From VAZQ01 sp036522235 (GTDB lineage Bacteria > Pseudomonadota > Alphaproteobacteria > Rhizobiales > Xanthobacteraceae), in NCBI GenBank assembly GCA_036522235.1, contig DATDGG010000516.1, positions 1 through 16,020 of the forward strand: a DNA stretch of 16,020 nt. Reading direction: 5' to 3'. Each line of letters opens with the position of its first letter. Position 1 is the first letter of the stretch. Below are positions 1-6,751 of this stretch, in pieces. The notes beneath the pieces were generated by a model that was given only the letters and a program-made list of their open reading frames with translations, was not told where the DNA came from and did not search any database. A program made the position numbers and the translations under genes.

Positions 1-119
1 TAGTGGCCGGTTTTGAACTTGGGAGCGGCCGGATCTACGGTCGCGGCCTTTGCAGCTTTGCCTTAAATTTGTATATATTTATTGTAACATTTGTATAAAG
101 TTACCTCACCCAGCTCAAC

Positions 120-302
120 ATGGCTAGCCCATTTATTCCAATCATCTATCCCTGCCCCGTAACTCAAGCATGGGTGACGGGGTTTATTCCAGAAATTCCG
201 CCAGACACAGAAATGGAGACTGTAACCTGCCCGCTTTGCAACCGAGATCATCTCCTAAATCGATGGACCCGCACGGCATTCGACAAGGACAAGGACCAGT
301 AG
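120..302 (+). CDS. Small zinc-ribbon-like protein, hypothetical
   Basis: A 60-residue protein of unknown function. The N-terminal half has a CPVT motif and a hydrophobic stretch. The C-terminal half has CPLC followed four residues later by His (NRDHLLNR), which looks like half of a zinc knuckle. From memory, the layout resembles a family of short Bradyrhizobium proteins with a Cys-Pro start, a central acidic stretch and a CxxC-x(3)-H-x-(V/L)-N segment; I could not check this. No good ribosome binding site lies before the ATG. A shorter start at 213 is possible and would keep only the CxxC half. The surrounding DNA is less GC-rich than the rest of the window, so this could also be a decayed gene. 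Confidence 0.5.
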   Translation: MASPFIPIIYPCPVTQAWVTGFIPEIPPDTEMETVTCPLCNRDHLLNRWTRTAFDKDKDQ

Positions 303-798
303 GCCGCCCCAAGTCAGCGGCCTCATGCTCTGGTTCGGCAACAGGTGGACTCGGCATCACCAAGTCAAATTCATGCTGCCCCCGAACCTCTCAATGATTT
401 TCCTTTCACATATCGCTGTCGTCGAGCGGGAGAGCAATGAGCAAGCGCCAGCCTTCTTCAATTCCAAAGCCAACAAAAATCTAATTCCAGATCGCGGAGC
501 TGGATCAAACTTTCGCGCCTTCGTCGTTGAAGGCCGACAAGTCACGCGCGCGCCCGCCTGCGAGGCCGTTCGGTTGATGGCCTCGTCGAGCTTTACTTCA
601 AAATCATCGCACTGATCGCTCAATTCCATGATCCTAACCCGACGTGGCGCCGGGCTTCCGACGCCAGTGGCCGGATTTGGAGGGAGACTAGCGGGATTTT
701 CATTTTTGTTTCGCGCGACCGTCACCTCACAAGGCTACCTTATCACCGATCACTATGGTATTGGGTTATTCCAAGGCGGTAGCAGGGCGGGGGTGTCC
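303..798. other. 496-base stretch without a confident gene
   Basis: Nothing convincing is encoded here. The best candidate is a minus-strand frame from an ATG at 629 down to 357 (91 codons including the stop). Its first 20 or so residues are acidic and helix-like (MELSDQCDDFEVKLDEAI), but the rest turns into basic, low-order sequence. It has no good ribosome binding site and no family I recognise. It may be the remnant of a gene whose start is still readable. No repeats or palindromes of note were seen. Confidence 0.4.
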
Positions 799-969
799 AT
801 GGATCGCGAGACCATGGAAAGATTCGTGGTTCGAATTTTGGCGCTCGTTCAGCGCTGCGATGACCCATCCATTCGGGGCGAGTTGATGCGTCTTGCGGAC
901 GAACTCGCCGAGCTCGACAATCTTCAAACGCCCCAGGAGGAAGCCCGAAAACGAAGCCAGCAACAGTGA
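799..969 (+). CDS. Short helical protein, hypothetical
   Basis: A 56-residue, highly charged protein predicted to be almost entirely alpha-helical (METMERFVVRI-type helix, then RGELMRLADELAEL, then a Lys/Arg/Gln tail). It is probably cytoplasmic. I do not recognise a family. The reading frame is open further upstream to 628, but that extension has the composition of non-coding sequence, so the ATG at 799 is preferred. Its ribosome binding site is only a G-rich run (GGGCGGGGG). The regular heptad-like Leu spacing suggests a dimerising helix. Function unknown. Confidence 0.5.
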   Translation: MDRETMERFVVRILALVQRCDDPSIRGELMRLADELAELDNLQTPQEEARKRSQQQ

Positions 970-1278
970 GGTTGCCTCGGTTGGCGGCTTGCTCCGCAGT
1001 GATAGGCCGCCGCAGCTGGCTGCCTTTCTCGATTTGATCGGGCTAGCGGCAGAAGTGTCATTACAAGCACAAGCCCCCGCATCCGCGGTATCCAGAAACC
1101 GCCTCCAGCTCATTGGTAATTGCGTGCCGATTGAAAAAAATCGCGCGGCTGTCGAAATGTTGGGCGAGGATGCCGTTCCATTTTCGGGGCCGGCGTCCTA
1201 ATTAGGTAGGTGTCCTAATCAGCCTGCAATGACGATCTGCCCGTTGGGCCGGGCGTCGTCGCCAGTGGGATTGTCGCA
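970..1278. other. 309-base spacer with a weak reading frame and a palindrome
   Basis: No confident gene. The + frame that ends at 1201 stays open through most of this stretch and reads as fairly protein-like (ending GEDAVPFSGPAS). However, it has no plausible start with a ribosome binding site, and it overlaps the gene at 799-969 in another frame. The right end holds a CCTAATTAGG palindrome with a repeated half-site (see the separate entry at 1195-1219). Confidence 0.4.
1195..1219. promoter_or_regulatory. Palindrome CCTAATTAGG plus repeated half-site, operator candidate
   Basis: The 10-bp perfect palindrome CCTAATTAGG lies at 1197-1206. The 8-mer GTCCTAAT occurs at 1195-1202 and again at 1212-1219, a 17-base period. 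The site is AT-rich in a GC-rich context and lies 60 bases before the gene at 1279, as a repressor or response-regulator site would. The regulator is unknown. Confidence 0.35.
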
Positions 1279-1467
1279 GTGCAGTCCGGAAAGAAGTATC
1301 AGCGATACGCCGCGCGCTGCCTGCAGGAAGCGCGCACCACGCCCGATTTCAAGCTCAAGACCTTTCTGGTCGAGATGGCGCAGGCGTGGCAGAGGCTGGC
1401 CGATCAGGCGAAGGTCGTCGGCGCTCTTCCCAACGCCTCAAGCTCCGAGCCGGATCGGGGCGACTAG
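1279..1467 (+). CDS. Small helical protein of the RYAARC...MAQAWQRLA type
   Basis: A 62-residue soluble protein predicted to form two helices joined by a short turn, with no signal peptide. The core reads RYAARC, then an EAR segment, then MAQAWQRLAD. This pattern is shared without gaps with the protein at 2521-2730: Arg1, Ala3, Ala4, Cys6, Ala10, Thr13, Thr20, Met25, Ala26, Trp29, Arg31 and Ala33 of the core are identical. From memory, similar short proteins are frequent and multicopy in Bradyrhizobium and have no assigned role. The start is a GTG (MQSGKKYQRY). No clear ribosome binding site precedes it, so the exact start is uncertain. The 1542 gene follows after 74 bases on the same strand. 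Confidence 0.65.
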   Translation: MQSGKKYQRYAARCLQEARTTPDFKLKTFLVEMAQAWQRLADQAKVVGALPNASSSEPDRGD

Positions 1468-1541
1468 GTGGTCCCCTGGCGTCCCAATTCAGCCGGGATA
1501 GGGCGGTACTGCTGACACCGGCCACAAAGGAGACGCCCGCC

Positions 1542-1802
1542 ATGATCGGAAAGAAGGCTCTTGTCGCGGCCGCAATCGGCGCCGTGGCGGTTCTCGTCAC
1601 CACGTCCACGGCCTGGTCCGGCTGGGGGTTCGACCGGTCCCGCAAGGGCGGATTTGTAAAGCCCTGCAGCCTGGACGGGGTCAATCCCGTCTACCACCCT
1701 GACATTTTCGGCAATCCGGCCTTCGCCAGGGCCTATTATGGCTTTGTCAGAGGGCGGGACGGCAATTGGTACGTGGAACCCGGCTGCAACATCCCCCTCT
1801 GA
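1542..1802 (+). CDS. Small exported protein, hypothetical
   Basis: An 86-residue protein with a Sec-type signal peptide: a MIGKK basic start, a hydrophobic core to about residue 22, and likely cleavage near STA/W at 24-25. The mature part is about 60 residues, rich in Gly and aromatics (WGF, YYGFVRGRDGNWYVEPG), with two cysteines (Cys42 and Cys82) that could form a disulfide in the periplasm. The start is fixed by AAAGGAG upstream of the ATG. The frame is open far upstream of the start, but that part has no signal-peptide logic. I do not recognise a family. The GRDGNWYVEPG end may be a small structural motif. Real gene very likely, function unknown. Confidence 0.75.
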   Translation: MIGKKALVAAAIGAVAVLVTTSTAWSGWGFDRSRKGGFVKPCSLDGVNPVYHPDIFGNPAFARAYYGFVRGRDGNWYVEPGCNIPL

Positions 1803-2106
1803 GCGGCCCAAAATATTGCAAGGCTTGCTCCTGGCCCTTGTCCCCCGCTTGACCCGGGACGGCACTGGGCCCCCGACGACGTTTGTCTCAGATCCAGGTC
1901 GAACGGCCCGCGCCAAGCGGCCGCCCGGCGGATTTCCGCCTGCCACCCTGCCCCCGGTCCGGTTTTGATCCTTAACCGCGGTCGCTAACCTATTGACGAA
2001 ACTGCATTGTGGATTGGGTTGTGCGTTGCACCTCGTTCCGGCTAGCCACGGCCGGCAGAACACGGTAAGCAAGTCCTGAATCACACCAAAAAGGAGAAAA
2101 CCGCGG
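1803..2106. other. 304-base spacer with one REP-like hairpin
   Basis: No gene is supported. At 1840-1860 an inverted repeat (GTCCC and GGGAC arms) surrounds a GCTTGACCC core. This resembles the cores of the hairpin pair at 14872-14966, so it may be a degenerate member of the same palindrome family or part of the transcript end of the preceding gene. The last 15 bases contain the AAGGAG ribosome binding site of the next gene. No convincing promoter pair was found. Confidence 0.4.
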
Positions 2107-2340
2107 ATGAAGAGCACCGTTGCGATCACGTTCCTTTTCCTCGGCCTGTCGACCACGATTGCGGGGGCCATCGATATGCAGGATTTGGCGCCTTGCCGGC
2201 CCGCCGCCGCCCGTTTCTGCGACCGCTCCGGCGGCATGACATGGAGCAACCTCTTGCGCTGCAGCGCCACCCTCGTGGCCCACAGCTTTCGCGTGGGAAA
2301 CAGCTGCCGTGAGGTCCTGCGACGCTACGGCCAGCTTTAA
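2107..2340 (+). CDS. Small exported four-cysteine protein
   Basis: A 77-residue protein with a Sec signal peptide (MKSTVAITFLFLGLSTTIAG, likely cleaved after about residue 20-21). The mature chain of about 56 residues carries four cysteines at 30, 38, 52 and 67. The spacing (C-x7-C, C-x14-C) with interspersed aromatics, and the CRPAAARFC and SCREVLRRY segments, recall single Cys-rich repeat modules in which two disulfides hold two helices. Assignment to a named family would be a guess. AAAAAGGAG lies just before the ATG and fixes the start. The stop codon sits in the loop of a perfect inverted repeat (see 2328-2348). Likely periplasmic; function unknown. Confidence 0.75.
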   Translation: MKSTVAITFLFLGLSTTIAGAIDMQDLAPCRPAAARFCDRSGGMTWSNLLRCSATLVAHSFRVGNSCREVLRRYGQL

Positions 2341-2348
2341 GCTGGCCG
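2328..2348. repeat. Perfect inverted repeat spanning the stop codon
   Basis: The arms CGGCCAGCTT (2328-2337) and AAGCTGGCCG (2339-2348) are exact reverse complements separated by a single T. The TAA stop of the preceding gene lies in the centre. Folded as RNA this gives at least an 8-bp GC-rich stem with a TTTAA loop. There is no T-tract after it, so it is not a classic intrinsic terminator. It may stabilise the 3' end or act at the DNA level. Confidence 0.6.
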
Positions 2349-2520
2349 CGCTTCCCCCCTCCTGATCAAGTTCCGACATGCGCGCCGCCCCAGCGCGCCG
2401 TCTCGCGCCTCTTGGTTTTTCGGTGACCTGCGGGCTGAATTGGATATTCGCGAAGGGAACCTTTCGCGCAGCTCCCGGTTCTGCTGGTCAGGTAGCCGAC
2501 TTAAGCCCAGGGCAGACCCC

Positions 2521-2730
2521 ATGAATCCATCGGAAAAGTTCTTGAGATTCGCGGCTGAATGCGAGCTCATGGCCAAGTTCACGCGCAACCCTGAAAACCG
2601 GACGGTGTGGACCCGCATGGCGGAGCGATGGCTCCGCTGCGCCCAATTGTACGACCGCGAGAGTTCCGCAGTGCATTCCAACACCGTGGCCAAGCGCCAC
2701 CGGGGGCCCTCGCACAGCTGGGCCCATTAG
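2521..2730 (+). CDS. Small helical protein, relative of the 1279-1467 product
   Basis: A 69-residue protein beginning MNPSEKFLRFAAECELMAKF. Residues 9-41 align without gaps to the 1279-1467 product: RFAAEC matches RYAARC, and MAERWLRCA matches MAQAWQRLA. Two amphipathic helices with a loop around the TRNPEN segment are likely. There is no signal or membrane segment, so it is probably cytoplasmic. The C-terminal 20 residues are basic and His-rich (KRHRGPSHSWAH) and differ from the relative. The ATG at 2521 is preferred because it starts exactly at the conserved core. The frame extends upstream to 2440, but that extension looks non-coding. Function unknown; the two copies suggest a lineage-specific small-protein family. 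Confidence 0.65.
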   Translation: MNPSEKFLRFAAECELMAKFTRNPENRTVWTRMAERWLRCAQLYDRESSAVHSNTVAKRHRGPSHSWAH

Positions 2731-2808
2731 GGTCCGGGAGGCCAGACGGAAGGCCCGCGGAAGGACCCTACGCCAGCCCCCTCCCCATTTTCCCATTCTC
2801 CATTCTCC

Positions 2809-2825
2809 GGTTTGCACCGCAAACC
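2809..2825. promoter_or_regulatory. Inverted repeat, operator candidate
   Basis: GGTTTGC (2809-2815) and GCAAACC (2819-2825) are perfect reverse complements separated by ACC. A second short dyad (TGTGC and GCACA) follows at 2831-2843. Both lie just upstream of the candidate promoter at 2852-2880, a normal place for an activator or repressor site. The binding protein is unknown. Confidence 0.3.
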
Positions 2826-2851
2826 AAGTGTGTGCAGCGCACAAAAACTCC

Positions 2852-2880
2852 TTGACTCCCGTTCGAATGCGTCGAAAAAT
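2852..2880 (+). promoter_or_regulatory. Candidate sigma-70 promoter for the zinc-ribbon gene
   Basis: TTGACT at 2852-2857 matches the -35 hexamer at five of six positions. After a 17-base spacer, AAAAAT at 2875-2880 matches the -10 hexamer at four of six. Transcription from here would start about 25 bases before the ATG at 2913, leaving the GGAGG ribosome binding site inside a short leader. Confidence 0.35.
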
Positions 2881-2912
2881 TGTCATGTTGCGCGTTCGTG
2901 TGGAGGGCTCGG

Positions 2913-3116
2913 ATGCACCGGCAAAAGGTTGCATCGTCTCGGCTGCCATCCTTGATCATGCCCTGCCCGGTCTGCACCGGACGGCTGGTCTTCCAGACCG
3001 TCACCCCGACCAAGCCAGCCTCCGACCTTGAAGACCACGTTCATGCCTGCGAGCGTTGCGGAACGCAGGTCATCCGCACGACCTTGCGCAAGGCGACGAA
3101 AATCGAGGCTGCTTGA
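2913..3116 (+). CDS. Small zinc-ribbon protein, hypothetical
   Basis: A 67-residue protein with two CxxC knuckles: CPVC near residues 18-21 and CERC near the middle of the C-terminal half. An intervening stretch contains DLEDHVHA. This is the arrangement of a single zinc ribbon, which usually binds Zn(II) for nucleic-acid or protein contact. The tail is basic (RTTLRKATK), which would suit nucleic-acid binding. The start at 2913 is chosen because GGAGG sits six bases before it. A later ATG at 2958 (MPCPVC) would keep the whole zinc ribbon but has no ribosome binding site. A sigma-70-like promoter and an inverted repeat lie upstream. Function unknown. Confidence 0.65.
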   Translation: MHRQKVASSRLPSLIMPCPVCTGRLVFQTVTPTKPASDLEDHVHACERCGTQVIRTTLRKATKIEAA

Positions 3117-3174
3117 CGCCGTGGGGGCGGTTTTCGGAGGGGGGCTCAGAACCCGGCCGGAGGCCGTCTGGCGG

Positions 3175-3339
3175 CTATTTCAGCGCCGCCAGGACCCCGT
3201 TGTAGAGGCCGCTGACGGTCGTTCCGAGCTGGGTTACGCCGGCCACGATCGCGAGCGCAACGCCGGCCGCGATCATGGCATATTCGATGGCCGTCGCCCC
3301 GGAATTCGCAAGCCAGAAGCGCTTCAAAGCCGCCTTCAT
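3175..3339 (-). CDS. Flp/Fap-type pilin subunit
   Basis: A 54-residue type IVb (Flp) prepilin. Such proteins are cleaved by the TadV/CpaA prepilin peptidase after Gly and polymerised by the Tad/Cpa machinery into thin surface pili used for adhesion. Visible here are a short basic leader (MKAALKRFWLANSG), the predicted cleavage site Gly14/Ala15, Glu at +5 and Tyr at +6 of the mature chain (ATAIEYAMIAAG), and a hydrophobic helix to the C-terminus. Length and layout are typical of the family. The ATG at 3339 is chosen over one ten codons upstream because GGGAGGAAGGA precedes it. No tad/cpa assembly genes are in the window, so this is an isolated pilin gene served by machinery elsewhere. Confidence 0.9.
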   Translation of the reverse strand: MKAALKRFWLANSGATAIEYAMIAAGVALAIVAGVTQLGTTVSGLYNGVLAALK

Positions 3340-3538
3340 GGGTCCTTCCTCCCGAGGTTTTTCGGGCATTCTACCGGCATTTGTAGGGTGGCCGAAGATA
3401 CGAAGTCGTTAATGGAAGGCCCCGTTTTTCCAGCAAGTCCGCCGATTTCGGACGCCAGACGGGCGGCCCCAAGAAGCGCGCTGAGAGCGCGTTAAGCGCG
3501 CCGCTGGCCCGCTCGCGCGGGCGCCGGCGGGGCAGATT

Positions 3539-4063
3539 TCAGGCTGCGGCCGATTTGCGCGGCGTCGCCGCGCGGGGCGTATCGAGGATCTGCGTGCGGA
3601 TCGCCTGCTCGATGCGCCGCAGTGCCTTCTCGGCCTCGGCCGCCCGCGCCTCCGCGGTCCGCGCCCGCAGCTCGGCCGCCGACAGCTGGCCTTCGGCTGC
3701 CGCAATCCTGACTTGCGCGCGCTGCAGAGCTTTCTCGGCGGCGTGAAGGCGCGCCCCGGCCTCGTTCAATCCCGCTTCGGCCGAGCGCTGCTCGACCTCC
3801 GCGGCGCGAATGCGATTTTCGGCGATCTGCAGCTTTTCGATCGCCCGCTTGACCAGCTCCTCGGCGCGCGCCTCGATCTGGGCCGCGCGGTCCTGGGCGT
3901 CGCGCACCATGTCGGCCGCCTGATAGACCAGATCGACCGCTCCGTTGTCCGGCGGCATTGACGGGGAGGAACCCCCACGCTGGAAGTTCAGGACCTTCTC
4001 GTCAGGCTCGATCGCGTCTGCATTGCCGATGTGGTTGCGCATGTGTTCCCGGAGCCACTGCAT
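3539..4063 (-). CDS. Ala/Glu-rich coiled-coil protein
   Basis: A 174-residue protein with a short N-terminal region (MQWLREHMRNHIGNADAIEP) containing basic and acidic patches. A long Ala/Glu/Arg-rich segment follows from roughly residue 43 to 160 (AEELVKRAIEKLQIAENRI and similar), with a clear heptad character that predicts a long coiled coil. The C-terminal tail is basic (TPRKSAAA). There is no signal peptide or membrane segment. Likely roles for such proteins are scaffolding or partner binding, but I recognise no specific family. The ATG at 4063 is preferred because GGAG lies six bases upstream. An in-frame ATG at 4078 would add MAENH and has a weaker site. The high GC of the repeats makes the antisense strand open as well, but that frame is not coding. 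Confidence 0.65.
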   Translation of the reverse strand: MQWLREHMRNHIGNADAIEPDEKVLNFQRGGSSPSMPPDNGAVDLVYQAADMVRDAQDRAAQIEARAEELVKRAIEKLQIAENRIRAAEVEQRSAEAGLNEAGARLHAAEKALQRAQVRIAAAEGQLSAAELRARTAEARAAEAEKALRRIEQAIRTQILDTPRAATPRKSAAA

Positions 4064-4169
4064 ATGGTTCTCCGCCATCCGACAGGGTTTCCAAATCGTT
4101 AAGCTGCCGGATTCTGCGCCGCGGATGGTAAAGAAGTTCTTAAGTCGGCGACGTTTGGATCGAGGACAC

Positions 4170-4197
4170 AAAAAACCGCCCGGCTTGCGCCGGGCGG
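4170..4197 (-). terminator. Rho-independent terminator of the 722-residue gene
   Basis: The arms CCGCCCGGC (4176-4184) and GCCGGGCGG (4189-4197) form a perfect 9-bp GC stem with a TTGC loop. Read on the minus strand, the stem is followed by six T (complement of 4170-4175). It lies about 40 bases after the stop of the gene at 4236-6404 and separates it from the coiled-coil gene. Confidence 0.9.
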
Positions 4198-4235
4198 GGG
4201 TTCTGGTCAGACCGCGATCCACGGTCGTTGCGCGA

Positions 4236-6404
4236 TCAATCCGCGAGCGGATCGGGCCGCATCTGGAAGTGCACGACCTTGGGCAGATTGCCCTTGCCGC
4301 CTTCGACGTGGAACGGCGTGCGGTTGCCGGCCGTCGTCCAGATGCCGCGGCCTTTCCAGCCGCCGTTCGGATCATCGATGCGGCCGTCCATCCCCTTGGC
4401 GTAGAAGCTCGCCGGATACGGGACCCGCAGCGTGATGAACTTGCCGTTGACCAGCGCGAGCATTGCGTCGTTCTCGTTGCCGGTGGAGATCGGCACGTCC
4501 TTGCCGAGGCCGAGCGTGTCATGCTGGTCGACCCAGGTGGCGTAGCTCGCCTCGGCGCTGCCCGGATCGGTCACGTTGGAGAATTGCGGTCCGGGATACG
4601 GATAGAGCGTCCAGCCTTCCGGGCAATGCTTGCCGGTCGCGGTCGGGCCATTGACGACCTTGCACTTGCGGCGATCGAAGCTTGCGAGATGGCCGCTGGC
4701 GAGCGAGGTCCAGACCACGCCCTGGGTGTCGATGTTCATGACGCGCGGCGAATAGCCGGGCGCCGGGACATCGTAGATTTCCGCCAAGGCGGTCGAGGGT
4801 GGGTTAGAGCCCGGATCGAGCCGGACCATCCCGCCCGGATAGCCGAGCGTCGAGCCCCACACAGAGTTGTCGGCCGGGCTCGGCGAAACGCCATAGAATG
4901 CGGCGTTGATGCGGTGCTGCTTGGTGGGATCGACCGGCTGGTTCGGCTCGGTGTACTCGCCCTCGCGCTTGCCCTTGCCGTTGGTGTCGACGATCAGGGC
5001 GGTCCAGCCCTGCGACTTCTTCTCGTCGCCGGTCTCGCGGAACATCTTGGTGTTCAGCCACCCGACCACGTTGGCCTGCGGACCGCCGGCACTGGTCCAC
5101 AACGTGTCGTTCTTGTCATAGCCGAACTCGAGGTGATGCGTCGGGAAGCAGGTATTGATCAGCGTGAACTTCCCGGTCTTGGGATCCAGCATCGCCAGTT
5201 GGCGGCCCGACGTATTGAGCGGGAAGAGCTTCGCCGATTCCAGATCCGAGCCCTTCTTGCAGAAGTCGGGATTGTCGTTGGGACGGATGCGGGCGGTGAG
5301 CCAGAGGTTCCCCAACTCGTCATACATCGGATTGTGGACGACGGCCTGGCTGTCCCAGATCGGATCGGCGCCGTTATAGGGCGATGCGGCGAACATCGGA
5401 TCGTCCTTGGTGCTCGGCGTCTTGGGGTCGCGTACCGGGATCTTGACCTGGGTGACCGTGTTCTGGGCCGGATTGAACTCGGGCAGATTGTCGGTGCTGT
5501 TCTCGGTTGCGCCGAACAGCGGCCCATTGGCGTTGAGGGTGGGATTGCGCCGGTCGGTCGAGATCGAGTCATGCAGATAGGCGGTGGGGCTTGACCAATC
5601 CCACACGGTGACGACGACGTTGCGCTCGATGCCTTGCGGACGCTGCGGCTTCGATGCCGGCAACTCGCCGGCCTTGATCCGGTCGGTCCAGTCACCGAAC
5701 ATTTTCAAGGTCGCCTGGGTGCCCATGCGGTCGAGATTGTTGATCATGTTGGTGGCGGCCTGGCCGGATTGGACGCGCCGCGTCCACGCCTCGAGGCCGG
5801 TCTTGAAGTCGCCGAGCTCTTTGGGGATCTCGCGCGTCGCCTTGTTGCCGAGCTGGTGGCAGGTCACGCAGCCGTCGGTCCGGACCATGTCGAGGAACTG
5901 GCCCTGGTCCTTCATCTGCGGGCTGATGCCGTTGCCGTTCGGCCCGGTGCCGGGGAACTGGCTCTTGTCCGGAATCTTCATCATCGCGAACCAGTAGACG
6001 GCCGGATAATATTGCGCCGCGGCGGCGTCGCTGGGCGCCTTCACGGCGGTGAGGTTGAGCATCTTGCCGGGCGCGCTCTGCACCTTCGCGGAATCGACGA
6101 GCCCGTAGCCGCGGACCCAGACGTTGTAATTGGCTTTCGGAAGGTCGGGCAGCACATAGCGGCCCTGGTCGTCGGTGACCACCATCTTGGCCATCTTGGT
6201 GCCGAGATCAGTCGTCTCGGCGATCACCCAAACGCCCGCCTCCGGCCCGCCCGGCCCGGTGACCACGCCGCCGAGATCGTTGGCGCCGACATGGATGGCC
6301 GGGTTGGCGGCCTGTTGGGCCCGCAGCTGCGCGGACGGGGCGCTCATGATTGCCGCGACGGCGACCGCCGCCACGCTCAAGTACAATCGACTCTTTGTCT
6401 TCAT
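4236..6404 (-). CDS. Periplasmic c-haem protein with carboxypeptidase-regulatory-like domain and beta-propeller
   Basis: A 722-residue exported protein. Residues 1 to about 29 form a Sec signal peptide (MKTKSRLYLSVAAVAVAAIM). Residues of about 43-122 form a carboxypeptidase-regulatory-like Ig-type beta-sandwich (GGVVTGPGGPEAGVWV, GRYVLPDLP). A single c-type haem site CVTCH lies at 179-183. From about 260 to the end, repeated segments (DELGNLWLTARI, DKNDTLWTSAGG, DTQGVVWTSLAS, SFDRRKCKV) have the look of a Vgb/NHL-like beta-propeller. The single haem suggests electron transfer or oxidase/dehydrogenase-type chemistry in the periplasm, but the substrate is not evident. Related proteins occur in many environmental Proteobacteria, mostly annotated only by domain. 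AGGAG precedes the ATG by six bases. The gene stands alone, with a terminator after it and direct repeats upstream. Confidence 0.85.
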   Translation of the reverse strand: MKTKSRLYLSVAAVAVAAIMSAPSAQLRAQQAANPAIHVGANDLGGVVTGPGGPEAGVWVIAETTDLGTKMAKMVVTDDQGRYVLPDLPKANYNVWVRGYGLVDSAKVQSAPGKMLNLTAVKAPSDAAAAQYYPAVYWFAMMKIPDKSQFPGTGPNGNGISPQMKDQGQFLDMVRTDGCVTCHQLGNKATREIPKELGDFKTGLEAWTRRVQSGQAATNMINNLDRMGTQATLKMFGDWTDRIKAGELPASKPQRPQGIERNVVVTVWDWSSPTAYLHDSISTDRRNPTLNANGPLFGATENSTDNLPEFNPAQNTVTQVKIPVRDPKTPSTKDDPMFAASPYNGADPIWDSQAVVHNPMYDELGNLWLTARIRPNDNPDFCKKGSDLESAKLFPLNTSGRQLAMLDPKTGKFTLINTCFPTHHLEFGYDKNDTLWTSAGGPQANVVGWLNTKMFRETGDEKKSQGWTALIVDTNGKGKREGEYTEPNQPVDPTKQHRINAAFYGVSPSPADNSVWGSTLGYPGGMVRLDPGSNPPSTALAEIYDVPAPGYSPRVMNIDTQGVVWTSLASGHLASFDRRKCKVVNGPTATGKHCPEGWTLYPYPGPQFSNVTDPGSAEASYATWVDQHDTLGLGKDVPISTGNENDAMLALVNGKFITLRVPYPASFYAKGMDGRIDDPNGGWKGRGIWTTAGNRTPFHVEGGKGNLPKVVHFQMRPDPLAD

Positions 6405-6445
6405 CTCATGCTCCTGTGGTCTCTTCCCATTGGGGCCGGTTCCAA

Positions 6446-6472
6446 GTCTTCTACTCGATCACGTCTTCTACT
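6446..6472 (-). promoter_or_regulatory. Spaced 10-bp direct repeat upstream of the haem/propeller gene
   Basis: GTCTTCTACT occurs exactly at 6446-6455 and 6463-6472, a 17-base period. On the minus strand this is AGTAGAAGAC repeated with a 7-base gap, located about 45-70 bases before the start codon. Position and spacing fit a dimeric or tandem-binding regulator next to the promoter. Confidence 0.45.
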
Positions 6473-6529
6473 GGCTTAGCCTACCGAGCTCGTGAGAGTT
6501 GATTAAGCGACGGCTTGATCAGTGACAGG

Positions 6530-6571
6530 CTCGAAACTCATAACTCGAAGCTCACAACTCGAAGCTCATAC
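6530..6571. repeat. Three-copy 14-bp tandem repeat
   Basis: Copies are CTCGAAACTCATAA (6530-6543), CTCGAAGCTCACAA (6544-6557) and CTCGAAGCTCATAC (6558-6571). They are contiguous and differ at only one to three positions. The block lies 125-170 bases upstream of the haem/propeller start. It may be an array of regulator sites or a simple satellite. Confidence 0.75.
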
Positions 6572-6732
6572 GCGATGGACAATGGTCGGATGCGGACCAT
6601 TCCTGGCCCCGAAGCCTGGCCGCTCCGACCGTCCAAAAGCGATATCGCGCCACCCCGCATTGTGCCCGGTCCGGAGGGCCACCGCAATGCCGAGATCGCC
6701 GAAACCGAAAGCCTACGTTTGCCACCTTAAAC

Positions 6733-6751
6733 CTCCCCCTGAAAGGGGGAG
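6733..6751. repeat. Stem-loop CTCCCCCT / AGGGGGAG
   Basis: A perfect 8-bp stem (6733-6740 with 6744-6751) around a three-base GAA loop. It lies downstream of the minus-strand hydrolase gene that ends at 6864 but has no T-tract on the proper side. From memory, similar C/G-run palindromes recur between genes in rhizobial genomes. It could be a transcript-end structure. Confidence 0.45.

Noticed and set aside
357..629. A minus-strand frame starting MELSDQCDDFEVKLDEAI.
   Set aside because: Only the N-terminal part looks like a protein; the rest has random composition and there is no ribosome binding site. Not strong enough for a gene call.
893..1201. A + strand frame whose second half reads as protein-like sequence.
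   Set aside because: It has no credible start, overlaps a better candidate (799-969) and has no recognisable motif. It could be a remnant, so it is noted only in the spacer entry.
3945..5594. A 549-codon + strand frame opposite the haem/propeller gene.
   Set aside because: Shadow of the minus-strand gene, which has a signal peptide, a CxxCH motif and a terminator. The + frame has no ribosome binding site and biased composition.
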